From Paenibacillus radicis (ex Gao et al. 2016) (GTDB taxonomy: Bacteria > Bacillota > Bacilli > Paenibacillales > Paenibacillaceae), in assembly GCF_014641555.1 (NCBI RefSeq), contig NZ_BMHY01000009.1, forward strand, positions 62,001 through 126,000: a stretch of DNA of 64,000 nt. Direction: 5' to 3'. The notes beneath the pieces were generated by a model. That model had not been told where the DNA came from and did not search any database. It saw nothing but the letters and a program-made list of their open reading frames with translations. Shown piece by piece: positions 54,172 through 63,346 of the stretch. Position numbers and translations under genes: made by a program. How positions within the stretch are numbered: position 1 is the first letter of the stretch; every line of letters starts with the position of its first letter.

Positions 54172-54352
54172 CTTGTTCACCTCCTCGTTGCATTCACCAA
54201 GGCAAAAGCTTGGGATGATATTAAGTTTTAGCCGGTTTTCAACCGATTGATCTTCTAACAATTTGACGAAAATTATCGCTTCAAATCAACTTTTGGAAGG
54301 AAAATTGATCTGAAATAGAAGGAATACATGTTCATTTTATCTTTTGATAAAA

Positions 54353-55027
54353 TCAATTGTCAAGCAAAAGCCCATCTTCCTCGTCATCCGCCTCTGCCGC
54401 GGCTTGTTCCATGACCGATTTTACCGCATCTTTAACGATGTCTCCTGGAAAACCTCTTCGCATTAGAAATCCCATCAATTTGCGCTTTCGGTCTATAGGG
54501 TCGCCCTTCAGCGAGCGCCATTTTTTCCCTGCCGCTTTCACTGCCGCTTCCCGTTCAGCTTCTTTGTCAATGGCATCTGCAGCATCGGCTGCCGCCTGTT
54601 TCGATACGCCTCGCTGCTGGAGCTCCTGCTTGATCCAGCGCCGGCCTTTGTTCGCATACTTGATTCGCTGCGCGGCAAATTTACGCGCATACTCTTCATC
54701 ATCCACAATATGCTCCGATTCTAAACGTTCGACTGCCGAAGAAATATGCTCAGGCTCGAACTCCTTACGCTGCAAATATTGTTCAATTTCCTTGCTAGTT
54801 CGCGGCTTGGCGCCCAAGAAAGCAACCGCCTTTATGTAAGCACGGTATCGGCTGTCCTCATCCCCAATCGCTGCCAGTTCATCTTCTGTGAAGGCATGTC
54901 CCTTGAGCAGTTCATGTCTGATCAGTATGTCTTTATGAACGGTTAAAAGGGGCTCCTCGCCCTCCCCATGTATATGATAGCGGCTGCGATCCTTACGATC
55001 CTGCTTCACCGCTTGAATCTCAATCAT
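54353..55027 (-). CDS. recX: Regulatory protein RecX
   Basis: 224 aa helical-repeat protein that modulates RecA filaments. Contains AVAFLGAKPRTSKEIEQYLQRK, HIVDDEEYARKFAAQRIKYANKGRRWIKQEL (in part) and LMGFLMRRGFPGDIV, typical of the three-helix RecX repeats. An N-terminal ~60-residue part precedes the repeats, as in Bacillota. ATG at 55027 has GAGGG 5 bases upstream. Lies 73 bp after recA with a hairpin in between. Confidence 0.93.
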   Translation of the reverse strand: MIEIQAVKQDRKDRSRYHIHGEGEEPLLTVHKDILIRHELLKGHAFTEDELAAIGDEDSRYRAYIKAVAFLGAKPRTSKEIEQYLQRKEFEPEHISSAVERLESEHIVDDEEYARKFAAQRIKYANKGRRWIKQELQQRGVSKQAAADAADAIDKEAEREAAVKAAGKKWRSLKGDPIDRKRKLMGFLMRRGFPGDIVKDAVKSVMEQAAAEADDEEDGLLLDN

Positions 55028-55058
55028 CAAATCCCTCACTTTTCCTCTAAAACAGCAT

Positions 55059-55080
55059 CGCCGTCCCCTGGAGGACGGCG
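55059..55080 (-). promoter_or_regulatory. recA-recX intercistronic hairpin
   Basis: CGCCGTCC / GGACGGCG perfect 8-bp stem with 6-base loop. A short T4 run follows 8-10 bases downstream on the minus strand, so it may terminate a fraction of recA transcripts and keep RecX below RecA. Confidence 0.5.
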
Positions 55081-55100
55081 TAGGTCACTGCTATTTGGTA

Positions 55101-56156
55101 TTAATCCAGTTCGGATTCATCAAAATCATCGTCATCGTCTTGGGATAACGTTTCGACTGGCTGTGCTGTTGCCGACAAATTGCTCGCTTCGCGAATTTGC
55201 TTCTCGATAACAGCTGCAATTTCACTATGATCCTTCAGGAACTGCTTCGCATTCTCCCGGCCTTGGCCGAGACGCTCTCCGTTATAGGAGAACCATGCGC
55301 CGCTCTTCTGTACGATATCCATTTCCGTACCGATATCGACAAGGCTGCCTTCTCTGGAAATGCCTTCGCCGTACATAATATCGATCTCCGCTTGCTTGAA
55401 CGGAGGAGCGACTTTGTTCTTCACGACTTTAATACGGGTACGGTTGCCGACCATATCATTGCCTTGTTTAATCGTCTCAATCCGGCGTACATCAAGACGT
55501 ACACTGGAATAGAACTTCAATGCGCGTCCGCCTGGTGTCGTCTCCGGGTTACCGAACATAACGCCGACTTTCTCACGCAATTGGTTGATAAAGATCGCAA
55601 TCGTCTTCGATTTGCTAATTGCACCGGACAGCTTACGAAGCGCCTGAGACATCAAACGAGCTTGCAAGCCCACGTGAGAGTCGCCCATGTCACCTTCAAT
55701 TTCCGCTTTCGGCACAAGCGCCGCCACGGAGTCAATAACGATAATGTCCACTGCGCCGCTTCGTACAAGCGCTTCTGCAATTTCTAGCGCCTGCTCGCCC
55801 GTATCCGGCTGCGAGAGAAGCAGCTCATCAATGTTAACGCCCAGCTTGCTCGCATACAAAGGGTCAAGCGCATGCTCAGCATCGATAAAGGCAGCTTGTC
55901 CGCCAACGCGTTGCACTTCAGCAATAGCATGAAGCGCCACTGTCGTCTTACCGGATGATTCTGGTCCATAAACTTCAATTACACGGCCTCTTGGCAATCC
56001 GCCGATACCAAGAGCAATATCTAAAGCAAGCGAACCGCTAGGCACGATCTCTACTTGCATATGGGTGGATTCCCCTAATTTCATGATAGAGCCTTTACCA
56101 AACTGTTTCTCAATTTGACGTAAAGCCATTTCTAAAGCAGCGCGACGATCCGACAA
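55101..56156 (-). CDS. recA: Recombinase RecA
   Basis: 351 aa. Walker [10 protein letters not shown] (~66-74), Walker [17 protein letters not shown]1/L2 loops with [10 protein letters not shown] and [20 protein letters not shown] (20 residues), acidic C-terminus ending [14 protein letters not shown]. Start: the TTG at 56156 gives [12 protein letters not shown], matching the start of Bacillus RecA, with AAGAAGG about 11 bases upstream. The upstream ATG at 56177 would leave almost no leader after the promoter. Own promoter with LexA box; cinA upstream ends at a terminator. Confidence 0.98.
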   Translation of the reverse strand: MSDRRAALEMALRQIEKQFGKGSIMKLGESTHMQVEIVPSGSLALDIALGIGGLPRGRVIEVYGPESSGKTTVALHAIAEVQRVGGQAAFIDAEHALDPLYASKLGVNIDELLLSQPDTGEQALEIAEALVRSGAVDIIVIDSVAALVPKAEIEGDMGDSHVGLQARLMSQALRKLSGAISKSKTIAIFINQLREKVGVMFGNPETTPGGRALKFYSSVRLDVRRIETIKQGNDMVGNRTRIKVVKNKVAPPFKQAEIDIMYGEGISREGSLVDIGTEMDIVQKSGAWFSYNGERLGQGRENAKQFLKDHSEIAAVIEKQIREASNLSATAQPVETLSQDDDDDFDESELD

Positions 56157-56187
56157 GCTACTCACATCCTTCTTCATTTATAATGTA

Positions 56188-56216
56188 ATGATACCTTGTT
56201 TCTTTCCCGTTGCCAA
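56188..56216 (-). promoter_or_regulatory. recA promoter
   Basis: Minus strand TTGGCA, 17-base spacer, TATCAT; predicted transcription start near 56181, ~25 bases before the TTG start. Confidence 0.75.
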
Positions 56217-56225
56217 GTCTTTTTT

Positions 56226-56239
56226 CGAACATACATTCG
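56226..56239. promoter_or_regulatory. LexA/DinR operator of recA
   Basis: Minus strand CGAATGTATGTTCG; the Bacillota SOS box consensus is CGAACNNNNGTTCG, here with one departure (T for C at position 5). Lies directly upstream of the -35. Confidence 0.85.
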
Positions 56240-56275
56240 TCTTTTTTTGTCCGGCTTCCCCCTCCCGCTGAAAAT

Positions 56276-56320
56276 AAACAAAAAAAGAACCGCAGCAAAG
56301 TCATCTTCGCCACGGTTCTT
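56276..56320 (-). terminator. Intrinsic terminator after cinA
   Basis: AAGAACCG / CGGTTCTT stem with partly paired loop, then a run of seven U on the minus strand. Confidence 0.85.
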
Positions 56321-56382
56321 CCGTCATATTTACAATTATAGACAATATCTCTGATGAAAACAATCGTTTTTTTGTAATGTTG

Positions 56383-57639
56383 TTATGCTTCGCTATGTGA
56401 CAAAGCCTGCCACAACCGATAGAGCGCTGCCTTAACCGCCCTTACGCGAATAATCGAACGGCTGCCGCTGAGATGGGTTGTATGGACATCCGTCGGCTTG
56501 CCTCTTTCCGCAATGGCGAAATAGACGAGTCCGACAGGTTTTCCTTCCGATTCGGCTGGGCCGGCAACTCCAGTAAGTGAAATCCCGAAGTCACTGTCGG
56601 CGAGTTCGCGGATACGTTCAGCCATCAGCGCCGCTGTCGATTCGCTGATCGCGCCCGGCGCCCCTTCCCCCTCGAGCTGCGTCATCGGTATTCCCAGCAA
56701 TTGATGTTTCATGACGTTCGTATACGTGACGACCCCGCCCGCAAATTCTCCGCTGCTGCCCGGTACATTTGTCACAAGCTCCGCAAACAATCCGCCGCTG
56801 CAGCTCTCTGCACTAACCATGGTGCGTCTGGTTGCCCTCAGAAGCCTCACGACAGCCTCCTCCAGCGGAATATCCTCCTGCGCATACAAATGCTCGCCTA
56901 CGCGATCCTTGACCGCCTGAACGGTAGCGTCGATTTTTCGTACAGCCTCCTGCTCCGTAGCCGCCTTAGTTGATACCCGGATGGCGACCTCGCCTTCTTT
57001 TGCATAAGGGGCCAGAGTCGGATCGCTCTGCCCGTCAATCAGATCCAGAAGCTTTGCTTCCAGATTGGATTCCCCAATACCGGCAAAGCGAAGCACACGC
57101 GAATAGAGAGGCTGGCTCTCGCCCAGCGCTTGACGAATCCACTGCCGCCCGGCTCCTTCCATCATCGGCTTCATCTCCCGGGGAGGTCCCGGAAGCAGCA
57201 GATAATGGGTGCCGTCAACGCTTAGACCGTTGCCAACTGCGAGTCCGGCTTCATTAAATAAAGGTTCAGCGCCGTCGATTGTATGGGCTTGCCGCTTATT
57301 GCTTTCCACCATGTGAATGCCTCGCGAACTGAACAGCTTCTCGATTTGCTCCATGGAGGGGCCGTGAATGGACATGCCGCGGTTCAAATAAGCAGCCAGC
57401 ACATCTTTAGTCAGATCATCCTGAGTCGGTCCGAGACCGCCGGTAAACACAAGCAGATCCGCTCTCGAGCGGGCTGTTTCGATGGCTGACTGAATACGGC
57501 CCGGATTATCGCCCACTACGGTCTGATAATAGACGTCGATGCCAAGCGCAGCGAGCTCCTGCGATAAAAATTGAGCGTTCGTATTTACGATCTGTCCCAG
57601 TAGAAGCTCCGTGCCGACTGCGATAATTTCTGCTTTCAT
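56383..57639 (-). CDS. cinA: CinA (competence/damage-inducible protein; NMN deamidase-type)
   Basis: 418 aa. N-terminal molybdopterin-binding-like (COG1058) domain with AVGTELLLGQIVNTNAQFLS and FTGGLGPTQDDLTKDVLA (18 residues). C-terminal CinA amidohydrolase domain with SAESCSGGLFAELVTNVPGSS and GGVVTYTNVMKHQLLGI. The full-length protein hydrolyses ADP-ribose and deamidates NMN in other bacteria. ATG at 57639 has GGGGG 8 bases upstream; the longer frame to 57720 has none. Order pgsA-cinA-recA as in Bacillus. Confidence 0.95.
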   Translation of the reverse strand: MKAEIIAVGTELLLGQIVNTNAQFLSQELAALGIDVYYQTVVGDNPGRIQSAIETARSRADLLVFTGGLGPTQDDLTKDVLAAYLNRGMSIHGPSMEQIEKLFSSRGIHMVESNKRQAHTIDGAEPLFNEAGLAVGNGLSVDGTHYLLLPGPPREMKPMMEGAGRQWIRQALGESQPLYSRVLRFAGIGESNLEAKLLDLIDGQSDPTLAPYAKEGEVAIRVSTKAATEQEAVRKIDATVQAVKDRVGEHLYAQEDIPLEEAVVRLLRATRRTMVSAESCSGGLFAELVTNVPGSSGEFAGGVVTYTNVMKHQLLGIPMTQLEGEGAPGAISESTAALMAERIRELADSDFGISLTGVAGPAESEGKPVGLVYFAIAERGKPTDVHTTHLSGSRSIIRVRAVKAALYRLWQALSHSEA

Positions 57640-57728
57640 GAAAAATGCCCCCTGCCCGTTATTTGAATGGAAAAGCATCCTCCCTTCATGGGAAGATGCT
57701 TTGGATTTTGCGAATGCCACAGTATGTG

Positions 57729-58304
57729 TTATTGAACCGGTATCAAGTGCTTATTCTTAACAAAATAGTCTATTCCAGAGTAGACAGTGATCGCAACCGC
57801 TACCCAGCTTGAAATCATGTCAAACGGAAAATCGATGAAATGGAACGGGAAATTGTTCAGAAGCAAGGAGATGATCATCGTAATCTGGATGGCCGTCTTC
57901 CATTTGCCCCATTTGCTCGCTGCCATTACACTTCCTTCGAGCAGTGCAATTTGCCGCAAGCCGGTAACCGCAAATTCACGGCTAATAATGATGATAGCCA
58001 TCCAAGCGGCCAGCTTATCCATTTGTACGAGCGAGATCAGTACAGCTGCAACGAGCAGCTTGTCTGCCAGTGGATCAAGCAGCTTGCCCAAGTTCGTTAC
58101 AATTTTGTTCTTTCTCGCAATATAACCGTCTAGTCCGTCTGTACTTGCCGCCACGATAAAAATAATTGCCGCTATAATCTGATTGTATGTAATTTGGTAA
58201 TCACTGAATGCGAAATGCGGCAAATTGAAATTAACGAGCAAAAACACCATAATAATCGGTACCAGACAAATTCTAAGAATTGTAATTTTGTTTGCCAGGT
58301 TCAT
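57729..58304 (-). CDS. pgsA: CDP-diacylglycerol--glycerol-3-phosphate 3-phosphatidyltransferase
   Basis: 191 aa, five or six helices. The CDP-alcohol phosphotransferase motif DGLDGYIARKNKIVTN followed by LGKLLDPLADK supplies the metal-binding aspartates. Makes phosphatidylglycerol phosphate. ATG at 58304 has GGGAGGT 6 bases upstream. Confidence 0.96.
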   Translation of the reverse strand: MNLANKITILRICLVPIIMVFLLVNFNLPHFAFSDYQITYNQIIAAIIFIVAASTDGLDGYIARKNKIVTNLGKLLDPLADKLLVAAVLISLVQMDKLAAWMAIIIISREFAVTGLRQIALLEGSVMAASKWGKWKTAIQITMIISLLLNNFPFHFIDFPFDMISSWVAVAITVYSGIDYFVKNKHLIPVQ

Positions 58305-58456
58305 GCGGATACCTCCCGGGCAAAAGCCGCTTGCCAGCTCATACCGCTGTTCATCTTGTTTGTGTGACCTAACTGTAACTGTACTTTCATCTGTGCGTCC
58401 CCCAGCCATATCCGAAAAGCTATAGTCAAGTATAATACACCCTTAATCCGCATGTC

Positions 58457-58503
58457 AAAAGCGAGAGCACCTGCGTTAAGAACGCCCGTTGTCTCTCGCT
58501 TTT
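58457..58503 (-). terminator. Intrinsic terminator after yajQ
   Basis: AAAAGCGAGAG / CTCTCGCTTTT 11-bp stem with long loop (~25 bases) and TTTT on the minus strand. Confidence 0.7.
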
Positions 58504-58533
58504 CGTCCGCTCATGCCCTCTCCCGAAGTGCCC

Positions 58534-59025
58534 TTAGCGGTAGTTCGTAAATTGCAGCTCCACCTTCAAATCAGCACCGCGAAGCAGCGCCATTACAGCT
58601 TGCAGGTCATCCCTGCTTTTTCCGGATACGCGAATCTGGTCGCCTTGGATAAGGCTTTTCACTTTCAGCTTGGAGTCCCGGATCAATATATTAATTTTTT
58701 TGGAATGCTCCTGATCGATGCCCTGGCGCAGCTTGATGCGCTGGCGAACCGTATGTGCCGATGCGGATTCGACTTTGCCGTAATCCATATTTTTAATAGG
58801 CACACCGCGCTTGACCATCTTCGATTGCAAAATATCAAGTACGCTATTCAATTTGAACTCGTCGTCCGATATAATAACTAGCTCTTCTTTTTCTAGCGCA
58901 ATGCTGCTCTTGCTTCCCTTGAAATCGAAGCGAGTCTCGATCTCACGCTCCGCTTGCTGAATCGCATTGTTCAACTCTTGCATATCGACCTTGGAAATAA
59001 TATCAAATGAACTTTCGGAACTCAT
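58534..59025 (-). CDS. yajQ: YajQ-family nucleotide-binding protein
   Basis: 163 aa, UPF0234. [30 protein letters not shown], and the C-terminal [20 protein letters not shown]-like stretch are diagnostic. Members bind cyclic di-GMP in some species. ATG at 59025 has AGGAGAG 8 bases upstream. Located between rodZ and pgsA. Confidence 0.95.
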   Translation of the reverse strand: MSSESSFDIISKVDMQELNNAIQQAEREIETRFDFKGSKSSIALEKEELVIISDDEFKLNSVLDILQSKMVKRGVPIKNMDYGKVESASAHTVRQRIKLRQGIDQEHSKKINILIRDSKLKVKSLIQGDQIRVSGKSRDDLQAVMALLRGADLKVELQFTNYR

Positions 59026-59089
59026 GTACACAGCTCTCCTCTATCCTGTAATTCGAATCATACAGGGCCGATATACGACCCTGGTGTTC

Positions 59090-60001
59090 TTAAGGCGCTT
59101 CTGTGCTCTCACCATTTGCAGGAGGAATCGGCGAATCCGTCGCATTGCCCTGCAACGGGCTAAGCAGCACTTTTTTGGATCTTGCTTGATCGCCATCGTT
59201 AACCGTAATGCCATCCACCGTTATAACGGTCAGATCGGCACGGCCGACATTGACATAAAGCGGCTCTGTAATATCATAAGACACAGTTTGGCCGTCCTGT
59301 ACCGTCTCAGCAATCAGCTTCTCTCCGGTGGAGCTGCCTTTACGCACTTCCGTCCAGCTAGGTCCTCCGGTAATTTTAATCTCCAGCTTATGGACAACAT
59401 TAGCAGGTCCGATGTCATAATGATCGACCTTGCCTTTTTTCTCCGTAAAGGTCAAGCTGGTTGCCTCTGTTGGCGGAGGCGTCGGCGTTGGTGTCGCAGT
59501 CGAATTGCCTGTTCCTGTGCCTGCCTGGCCTTTATCACTAGGCAATGGAGAAGCTTGATCCGTAATTTTTGTTTGATCGTCAATTCCTTTAGAATCATCG
59601 CCCTTTTGGCTGACGACGTAAAACCAGACGACGACTACAATAAGAATAAGAAACGACCACATCAGCACGTTGAAGCCAAGCTTGCCAATCCGCTCCGACG
59701 CTTGGGTTTGCACTCTTCTCGGCGCTCTTGCCGCTACCGGCTCCGACACCTGCTCGGTAATCGTTGCGGCCGGCACTTCATGCTGGTACAAGCGAAGCAC
59801 TTCATCAGCGTCCAAGCCTACGGCCTCGCAATAATTTTTCACAAACGCTCTTAAATAAAAAGTTCCCGGCAGGATGCTGTGATCGCCGTTCTCTATAGCC
59901 TCGAGATAGCGTTTGCGAATTTTGGTGGTCTCTTGAACATCTTCAAGTGATAAGCCGTGTTCTTCTCTTGCTTTCCGAAGCAATGCTCCCAAATCTGACA
60001 T
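59090..60001 (-). CDS. rodZ: RodZ-like HTH/DUF4115 membrane protein
   Basis: 303 aa. Cytoplasmic N-terminal helix-turn-helix (LRKAREEHGLSLEDVQETT; IRKRYLEAIENGDH), a basic linker, one membrane helix (~108-130), a Pro/Thr/Gly linker and a C-terminal extracytoplasmic DUF4115 domain (SWTEVRKGSS ...). Organises MreB and cell shape. GAGAGGAG 9 bases before ATG; order ymfK-rodZ as in Bacillus. Confidence 0.93.
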   Translation of the reverse strand: MSDLGALLRKAREEHGLSLEDVQETTKIRKRYLEAIENGDHSILPGTFYLRAFVKNYCEAVGLDADEVLRLYQHEVPAATITEQVSEPVAARAPRRVQTQASERIGKLGFNVLMWSFLILIVVVVWFYVVSQKGDDSKGIDDQTKITDQASPLPSDKGQAGTGTGNSTATPTPTPPPTEATSLTFTEKKGKVDHYDIGPANVVHKLEIKITGGPSWTEVRKGSSTGEKLIAETVQDGQTVSYDITEPLYVNVGRADLTVITVDGITVNDGDQARSKKVLLSPLQGNATDSPIPPANGESTEAP

Positions 60002-60019
60002 TTGTTCGTTCTCCTCTCT

Positions 60020-60787
60020 TTAGAATTCGTCCGTGTAGTTAGCCGTGAACGATTCATAGGTAATTTCTTCGTCCGGCGTATTGCGAAGCTCGATAATCAT
60101 ATCAAAATGGCTGTAATCATAATGAGATTCCTTAATGAAAATATCCGGATGCTCGATAACCTTCGTCGAAGGCATCGCCATAATCTCTTGGAGCAGCGCA
60201 TAATGCTTCTCATTGGAACGAATCGTGCTTACAATGCCGTCGATGATAAAAATATTGTTGTTCGTCATCTCATCCTCCGACAGCTGGCTTCTAACCGTCT
60301 GCCGCAATAAAGTCGACGATACGAACGTCCATCGCTTGTTCGAGCATACGCTCCCGGCAATGATCGATTCTGTCTTCCCAACGCGAGGCATCCCTCGCAA
60401 GCCAATTACTTGATTGCCGTCCCGCTTGAACACTTCACCGAGAAAATCGACGAGAATACCGAGCTCATCACGCGTAAAACGGAACGTCTTGCGGTCATCT
60501 GAATCTCGTTCGATATAACGGCCGTGCCGAACTGCCAAAATATCGACAATCGTAGGCGTCCGAAGCTTGTTAACGGTAATGTTGTCTACTTTTTGAAGCA
60601 TTTTGCCAAGCAAAACGATTTTCTCTTCATCGTCCGTCTGCAGCAGCATGCCCCTTGTCCGGTCTTCTACACCGTTGATCGTCATAATGTTTACTTCCAG
60701 CATACCAAGAAGGGATGCTATATCACCTAGCAGCCCGGGCCTGTTCTTATGTATTTTGTACTCCATATAATACTGCTTGCTTTCCAT
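60020..60787 (-). CDS. ymfK: YmfK-like DUF3388 protein (ACT + P-loop-like)
   Basis: 255 aa. N-terminal ACT-like domain (HKNRPGLLGDIASLLGML), then a region with a Walker A-like GMPRVGKT (residues ~153-160). Conserved with its neighbours across Bacillaceae/Paenibacillaceae; function unknown. ATG has GGGGCGGTG 7-8 bases upstream. Despite the P-loop no clear Walker B was found. Confidence 0.9.
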   Translation of the reverse strand: MESKQYYMEYKIHKNRPGLLGDIASLLGMLEVNIMTINGVEDRTRGMLLQTDDEEKIVLLGKMLQKVDNITVNKLRTPTIVDILAVRHGRYIERDSDDRKTFRFTRDELGILVDFLGEVFKRDGNQVIGLRGMPRVGKTESIIAGSVCSNKRWTFVSSTLLRQTVRSQLSEDEMTNNNIFIIDGIVSTIRSNEKHYALLQEIMAMPSTKVIEHPDIFIKESHYDYSHFDMIIELRNTPDEEITYESFTANYTDEF

Positions 60788-60932
60788 GAATGGTCACCGC
60801 CCCAAGCCTGTTGATGTCAGTATTGCGCAACGCTACAATCATTAATCATTGCTATTTGCGAAAAATGCCGCTTACTAAAAGCTTATTCTACAATTTTCGC
60901 TACAATCCTGCAACCTCCATCGGAAACATTGC

Positions 60933-60960
60933 AGAAAAGCCTCCGATTGGAGGCTTTTCT
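60933..60960. terminator. Intrinsic terminator after ymfJ
   Basis: AGAAAAGCCTCC / GGAGGCTTTTCT 12-bp perfect stem with a 4-base loop; short T-run inside the stem on both strands. Confidence 0.75.
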
Positions 60961-60983
60961 GAGAGGAATCCTATCCGGCCTTG

Positions 60984-61229
60984 TTAATGATTGACAAGCT
61001 TCACCATCAAGTTAGCAATCGTCTTTTTCTCCGACTCGTCGCCTGCATCCCAAAGCTCTTTCAGCACACGCTGTTGTTCGTTTTTGGGATCGACTTTCTC
61101 ATCGAGAAAAGAGCCAATCTCATAGGCTAGATTTGTAATCATTTCTTCGGTCATACCCGAAGCCTTCGCCTGGTCTACACGTTCAGCCAAAAACTGCTTA
61201 AAGTTCGCAAAATTGCTGAGCACTGACAT
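60984..61229 (-). CDS. ymfJ: YmfJ-like DUF3243 protein
   Basis: 81 aa, helical. Sequence NFANFKQFLAERVDQAKASG, IGSFLDEKVDPKNEQQRVLK and LWDAGDESEKKTIANLMVKL are conserved in DUF3243. ATG at 61229 has GGAGG 10 bases upstream; the 14 extra codons upstream lack a site. Function unknown. Confidence 0.93.
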   Translation of the reverse strand: MSVLSNFANFKQFLAERVDQAKASGMTEEMITNLAYEIGSFLDEKVDPKNEQQRVLKELWDAGDESEKKTIANLMVKLVNH

Positions 61230-61311
61230 TCGTTTCTTCGCCTCCTGAGTGTAAATGAAGAGAATGAACAACAGTCATTATTGTGCCGCAACGTTTGCGG
61301 AAATATGCAGA

Positions 61312-62058
61312 TTAGGTGTGCCAGCCGCCGTTCGGGCTAATAATTTGCCCGGTTATGTAGGAGGATTCCGGCAGCGCCAGGAAATAGACGAGCGAAGCGA
61401 TCTCATCTGGCTGGCCGAACCGGCCAAGCGGAATTTCCTGTTCAAGCGCAGCCTTCTCCTCAGCGTCGAACCCGTCCATCATCATCGTGTCGACCGCCCC
61501 CGGAGCAACGGCGTTAACAGTAATACCGGTAGGGGCCAATTCCTTCGCCAGCGCTTTCGTAAAGGCATTCATTCCGCCTTTTGTCGTGGAATACAGCACT
61601 TCGCAAGAGGCGCCTGACATTCCCCAGACAGAAGAAACGTTAATGATCCGCCCGTAACGGTTGGCGATCATTGAGGACATAAAGATTTGACTGCAAAGGA
61701 ACATGCCCTTCAAATTAACGGACATGACATCGTCCCACTCCTGCTCGGTCACGTCCATTAGCATGCCGTAATGGGAAATGCCGCCGTTATTGACTAGTAT
61801 GTCAGGCAGCATGCCGTTTGCTTCCAGCTTATCCCGCATTCGCAGCAGCTGTTCCTTGGAGCGTAAATCCGCAGTTATCGTCATTACGTTGGCGCCAAGC
61901 CTCATGCAGGCTCGCGCCGTTTGATTAGCCGCCTCATGCGACTCTAAATAATGAATGACGATATTGGCGCCTTCCGCGGCAAAGCGCTGCGCAATGGCAG
62001 CGCCAATTCCCCGGCTTCCCCCGGTAACCAATACCGTCGATTGACGTATAACCGTCAT
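61312..62058 (-). CDS. ymfI: SDR-family oxidoreductase YmfI (EF-P 5-aminopentanone reductase type)
   Basis: 248 aa. Classical SDR: VLVTGGSRGIGAAIA cofactor site, NNGG, catalytic Ser in INVSSVWG, Tyr/Lys in YSTTKGG, and C-terminal SYITGQIISPNGGW. In B. subtilis YmfI reduces the 5-aminopentanone on Lys32 of elongation factor P to 5-aminopentanol. Here it overlaps ymfH in an ATGA, as expected for the same pathway. Substrate by gene order, not by residues. Confidence 0.92.
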   Translation of the reverse strand: MTVIRQSTVLVTGGSRGIGAAIAQRFAAEGANIVIHYLESHEAANQTARACMRLGANVMTITADLRSKEQLLRMRDKLEANGMLPDILVNNGGISHYGMLMDVTEQEWDDVMSVNLKGMFLCSQIFMSSMIANRYGRIINVSSVWGMSGASCEVLYSTTKGGMNAFTKALAKELAPTGITVNAVAPGAVDTMMMDGFDAEEKAALEQEIPLGRFGQPDEIASLVYFLALPESSYITGQIISPNGGWHT

Positions 62059-63341
62059 TCCCCTGCTTTTTCCACGATCGATACAGCCACTTGGCCGAAG
62101 TCGAAATGCTCGCGAAGCCGTGCGTTGACCTGCTCCAGCGTGCTGTTCTCGTACAGCGGAAGCAGATCGAACATATCGCTGTCGCGAAACCGGTAACGCG
62201 TAAATTCGCTGGCGATCGCTTCAGGGGAATTAAGCATTCGCAAATAACTGCCGATTTTTTTCCGCTTCGAGCGCTCGAAGGCTTCTTCAGAAATGCCGGT
62301 TTTCACCGCTTCCTCTACCGCCGCCCGAACTTTGCCAAGCAGCGCTTCAGGGTCAGGGCTGTCGCCTCCGATAACCGAAAAAGCGTAGTTGTCGCTTGAA
62401 TTAAATTCCGATCCAAACGAGTCGGAGATTAAATTTTCCTCATATAGATCCTGATAAAGCGAAGAGCTCGCCCCGAACAAAGCATCCAGCATCAGCTTCG
62501 ACAATACTTCCTGCTCCAGCAGCTCCGCAGGCGGCAAGCCGACGCGCTTCTCCTTAAAGCCAAACATCACTTTAGGCAGCGAGACCGGAAGCTTCGTTAC
62601 TTTACGCGGAATTTTGACACTAGCCGGCTCATCTTCGAAATAACGGTGAATTTCACCTTGCGGTTTGAAGTTTTTACTCGCTTGGTTGGCCCGCACCAGC
62701 TCGAACACCTCTGCCGCATCGACACCGCCTACGACGAACAGCAGCATATTGGACGGATGGTAAAAGTTTTCGTAGCAGCGATACAGCGTTTCCTTATCGA
62801 TTTGGTAGATCGACTCCACCGTACCGGCAATATCGATGTGAATCGGATGGTTATGGTACATCGCATCGATAAGCCCGAAATAAACCTGCCAGTCAGGATT
62901 ATCCTTGTACATATTAATTTCCTGCTCGATGATACCCTTTTCCTTATTGACATTTTCGTCGGTAAAATAAGGATTTTGCACAAAATTGATCAGCGTCTCC
63001 AAGTTAGCCGTTATTTGCTCCGTTGCGGAGAACAAATATACGGTCCGGTCAAAGCTTGTAAAAGCATTAGCCGAGGCGCCTTGCGATGCAAACGTGGCGA
63101 AAATGTCGCCGGTTGGCTCCTCGAACATTTTATGCTCGAGAAAATGGGCGATGCCGTCAGGCACTTTAGACGGCTCTTCTCCCTCAACGGCGAAACGGTT
63201 GTCAACAGAACCGTATTTGGTAGCAAATGTGGCATACGTTTTTTGAAAACCGGGCTTCGGCAGCACGATCACTTCAAGTCCGTTGTCCAGCACTTCGCGG
63301 TATAGCGTCTCCTGCACATTGTTGTACTCAAGCGTTTCCAT
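62055..63341 (-). CDS. ymfH: YmfH-like M16 zinc peptidase
   Basis: 428 aa. Inverted zinc motif HFLEH (GIAHFLEHKMFE, residues ~66-77) with the downstream Glu, and M16 C-terminal domain (SALFGASSSLYQDLYEENLI-like region). The gene pair ymfF/ymfH is needed for EF-P modification in Bacillus. GGAGG 10 bases before ATG. Follows ymfF by 5 bp. Confidence 0.93.
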   Translation of the reverse strand: METLEYNNVQETLYREVLDNGLEVIVLPKPGFQKTYATFATKYGSVDNRFAVEGEEPSKVPDGIAHFLEHKMFEEPTGDIFATFASQGASANAFTSFDRTVYLFSATEQITANLETLINFVQNPYFTDENVNKEKGIIEQEINMYKDNPDWQVYFGLIDAMYHNHPIHIDIAGTVESIYQIDKETLYRCYENFYHPSNMLLFVVGGVDAAEVFELVRANQASKNFKPQGEIHRYFEDEPASVKIPRKVTKLPVSLPKVMFGFKEKRVGLPPAELLEQEVLSKLMLDALFGASSSLYQDLYEENLISDSFGSEFNSSDNYAFSVIGGDSPDPEALLGKVRAAVEEAVKTGISEEAFERSKRKKIGSYLRMLNSPEAIASEFTRYRFRDSDMFDLLPLYENSTLEQVNARLREHFDFGQVAVSIVEKAGE

Positions 63342-63346
63342 GTCTG

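Noticed and set aside
58967-59854. 295-codon plus-strand open frame
   Set aside because: Antisense to yajQ and rodZ; no ribosome binding site and Cys/Arg-rich nonsense composition.
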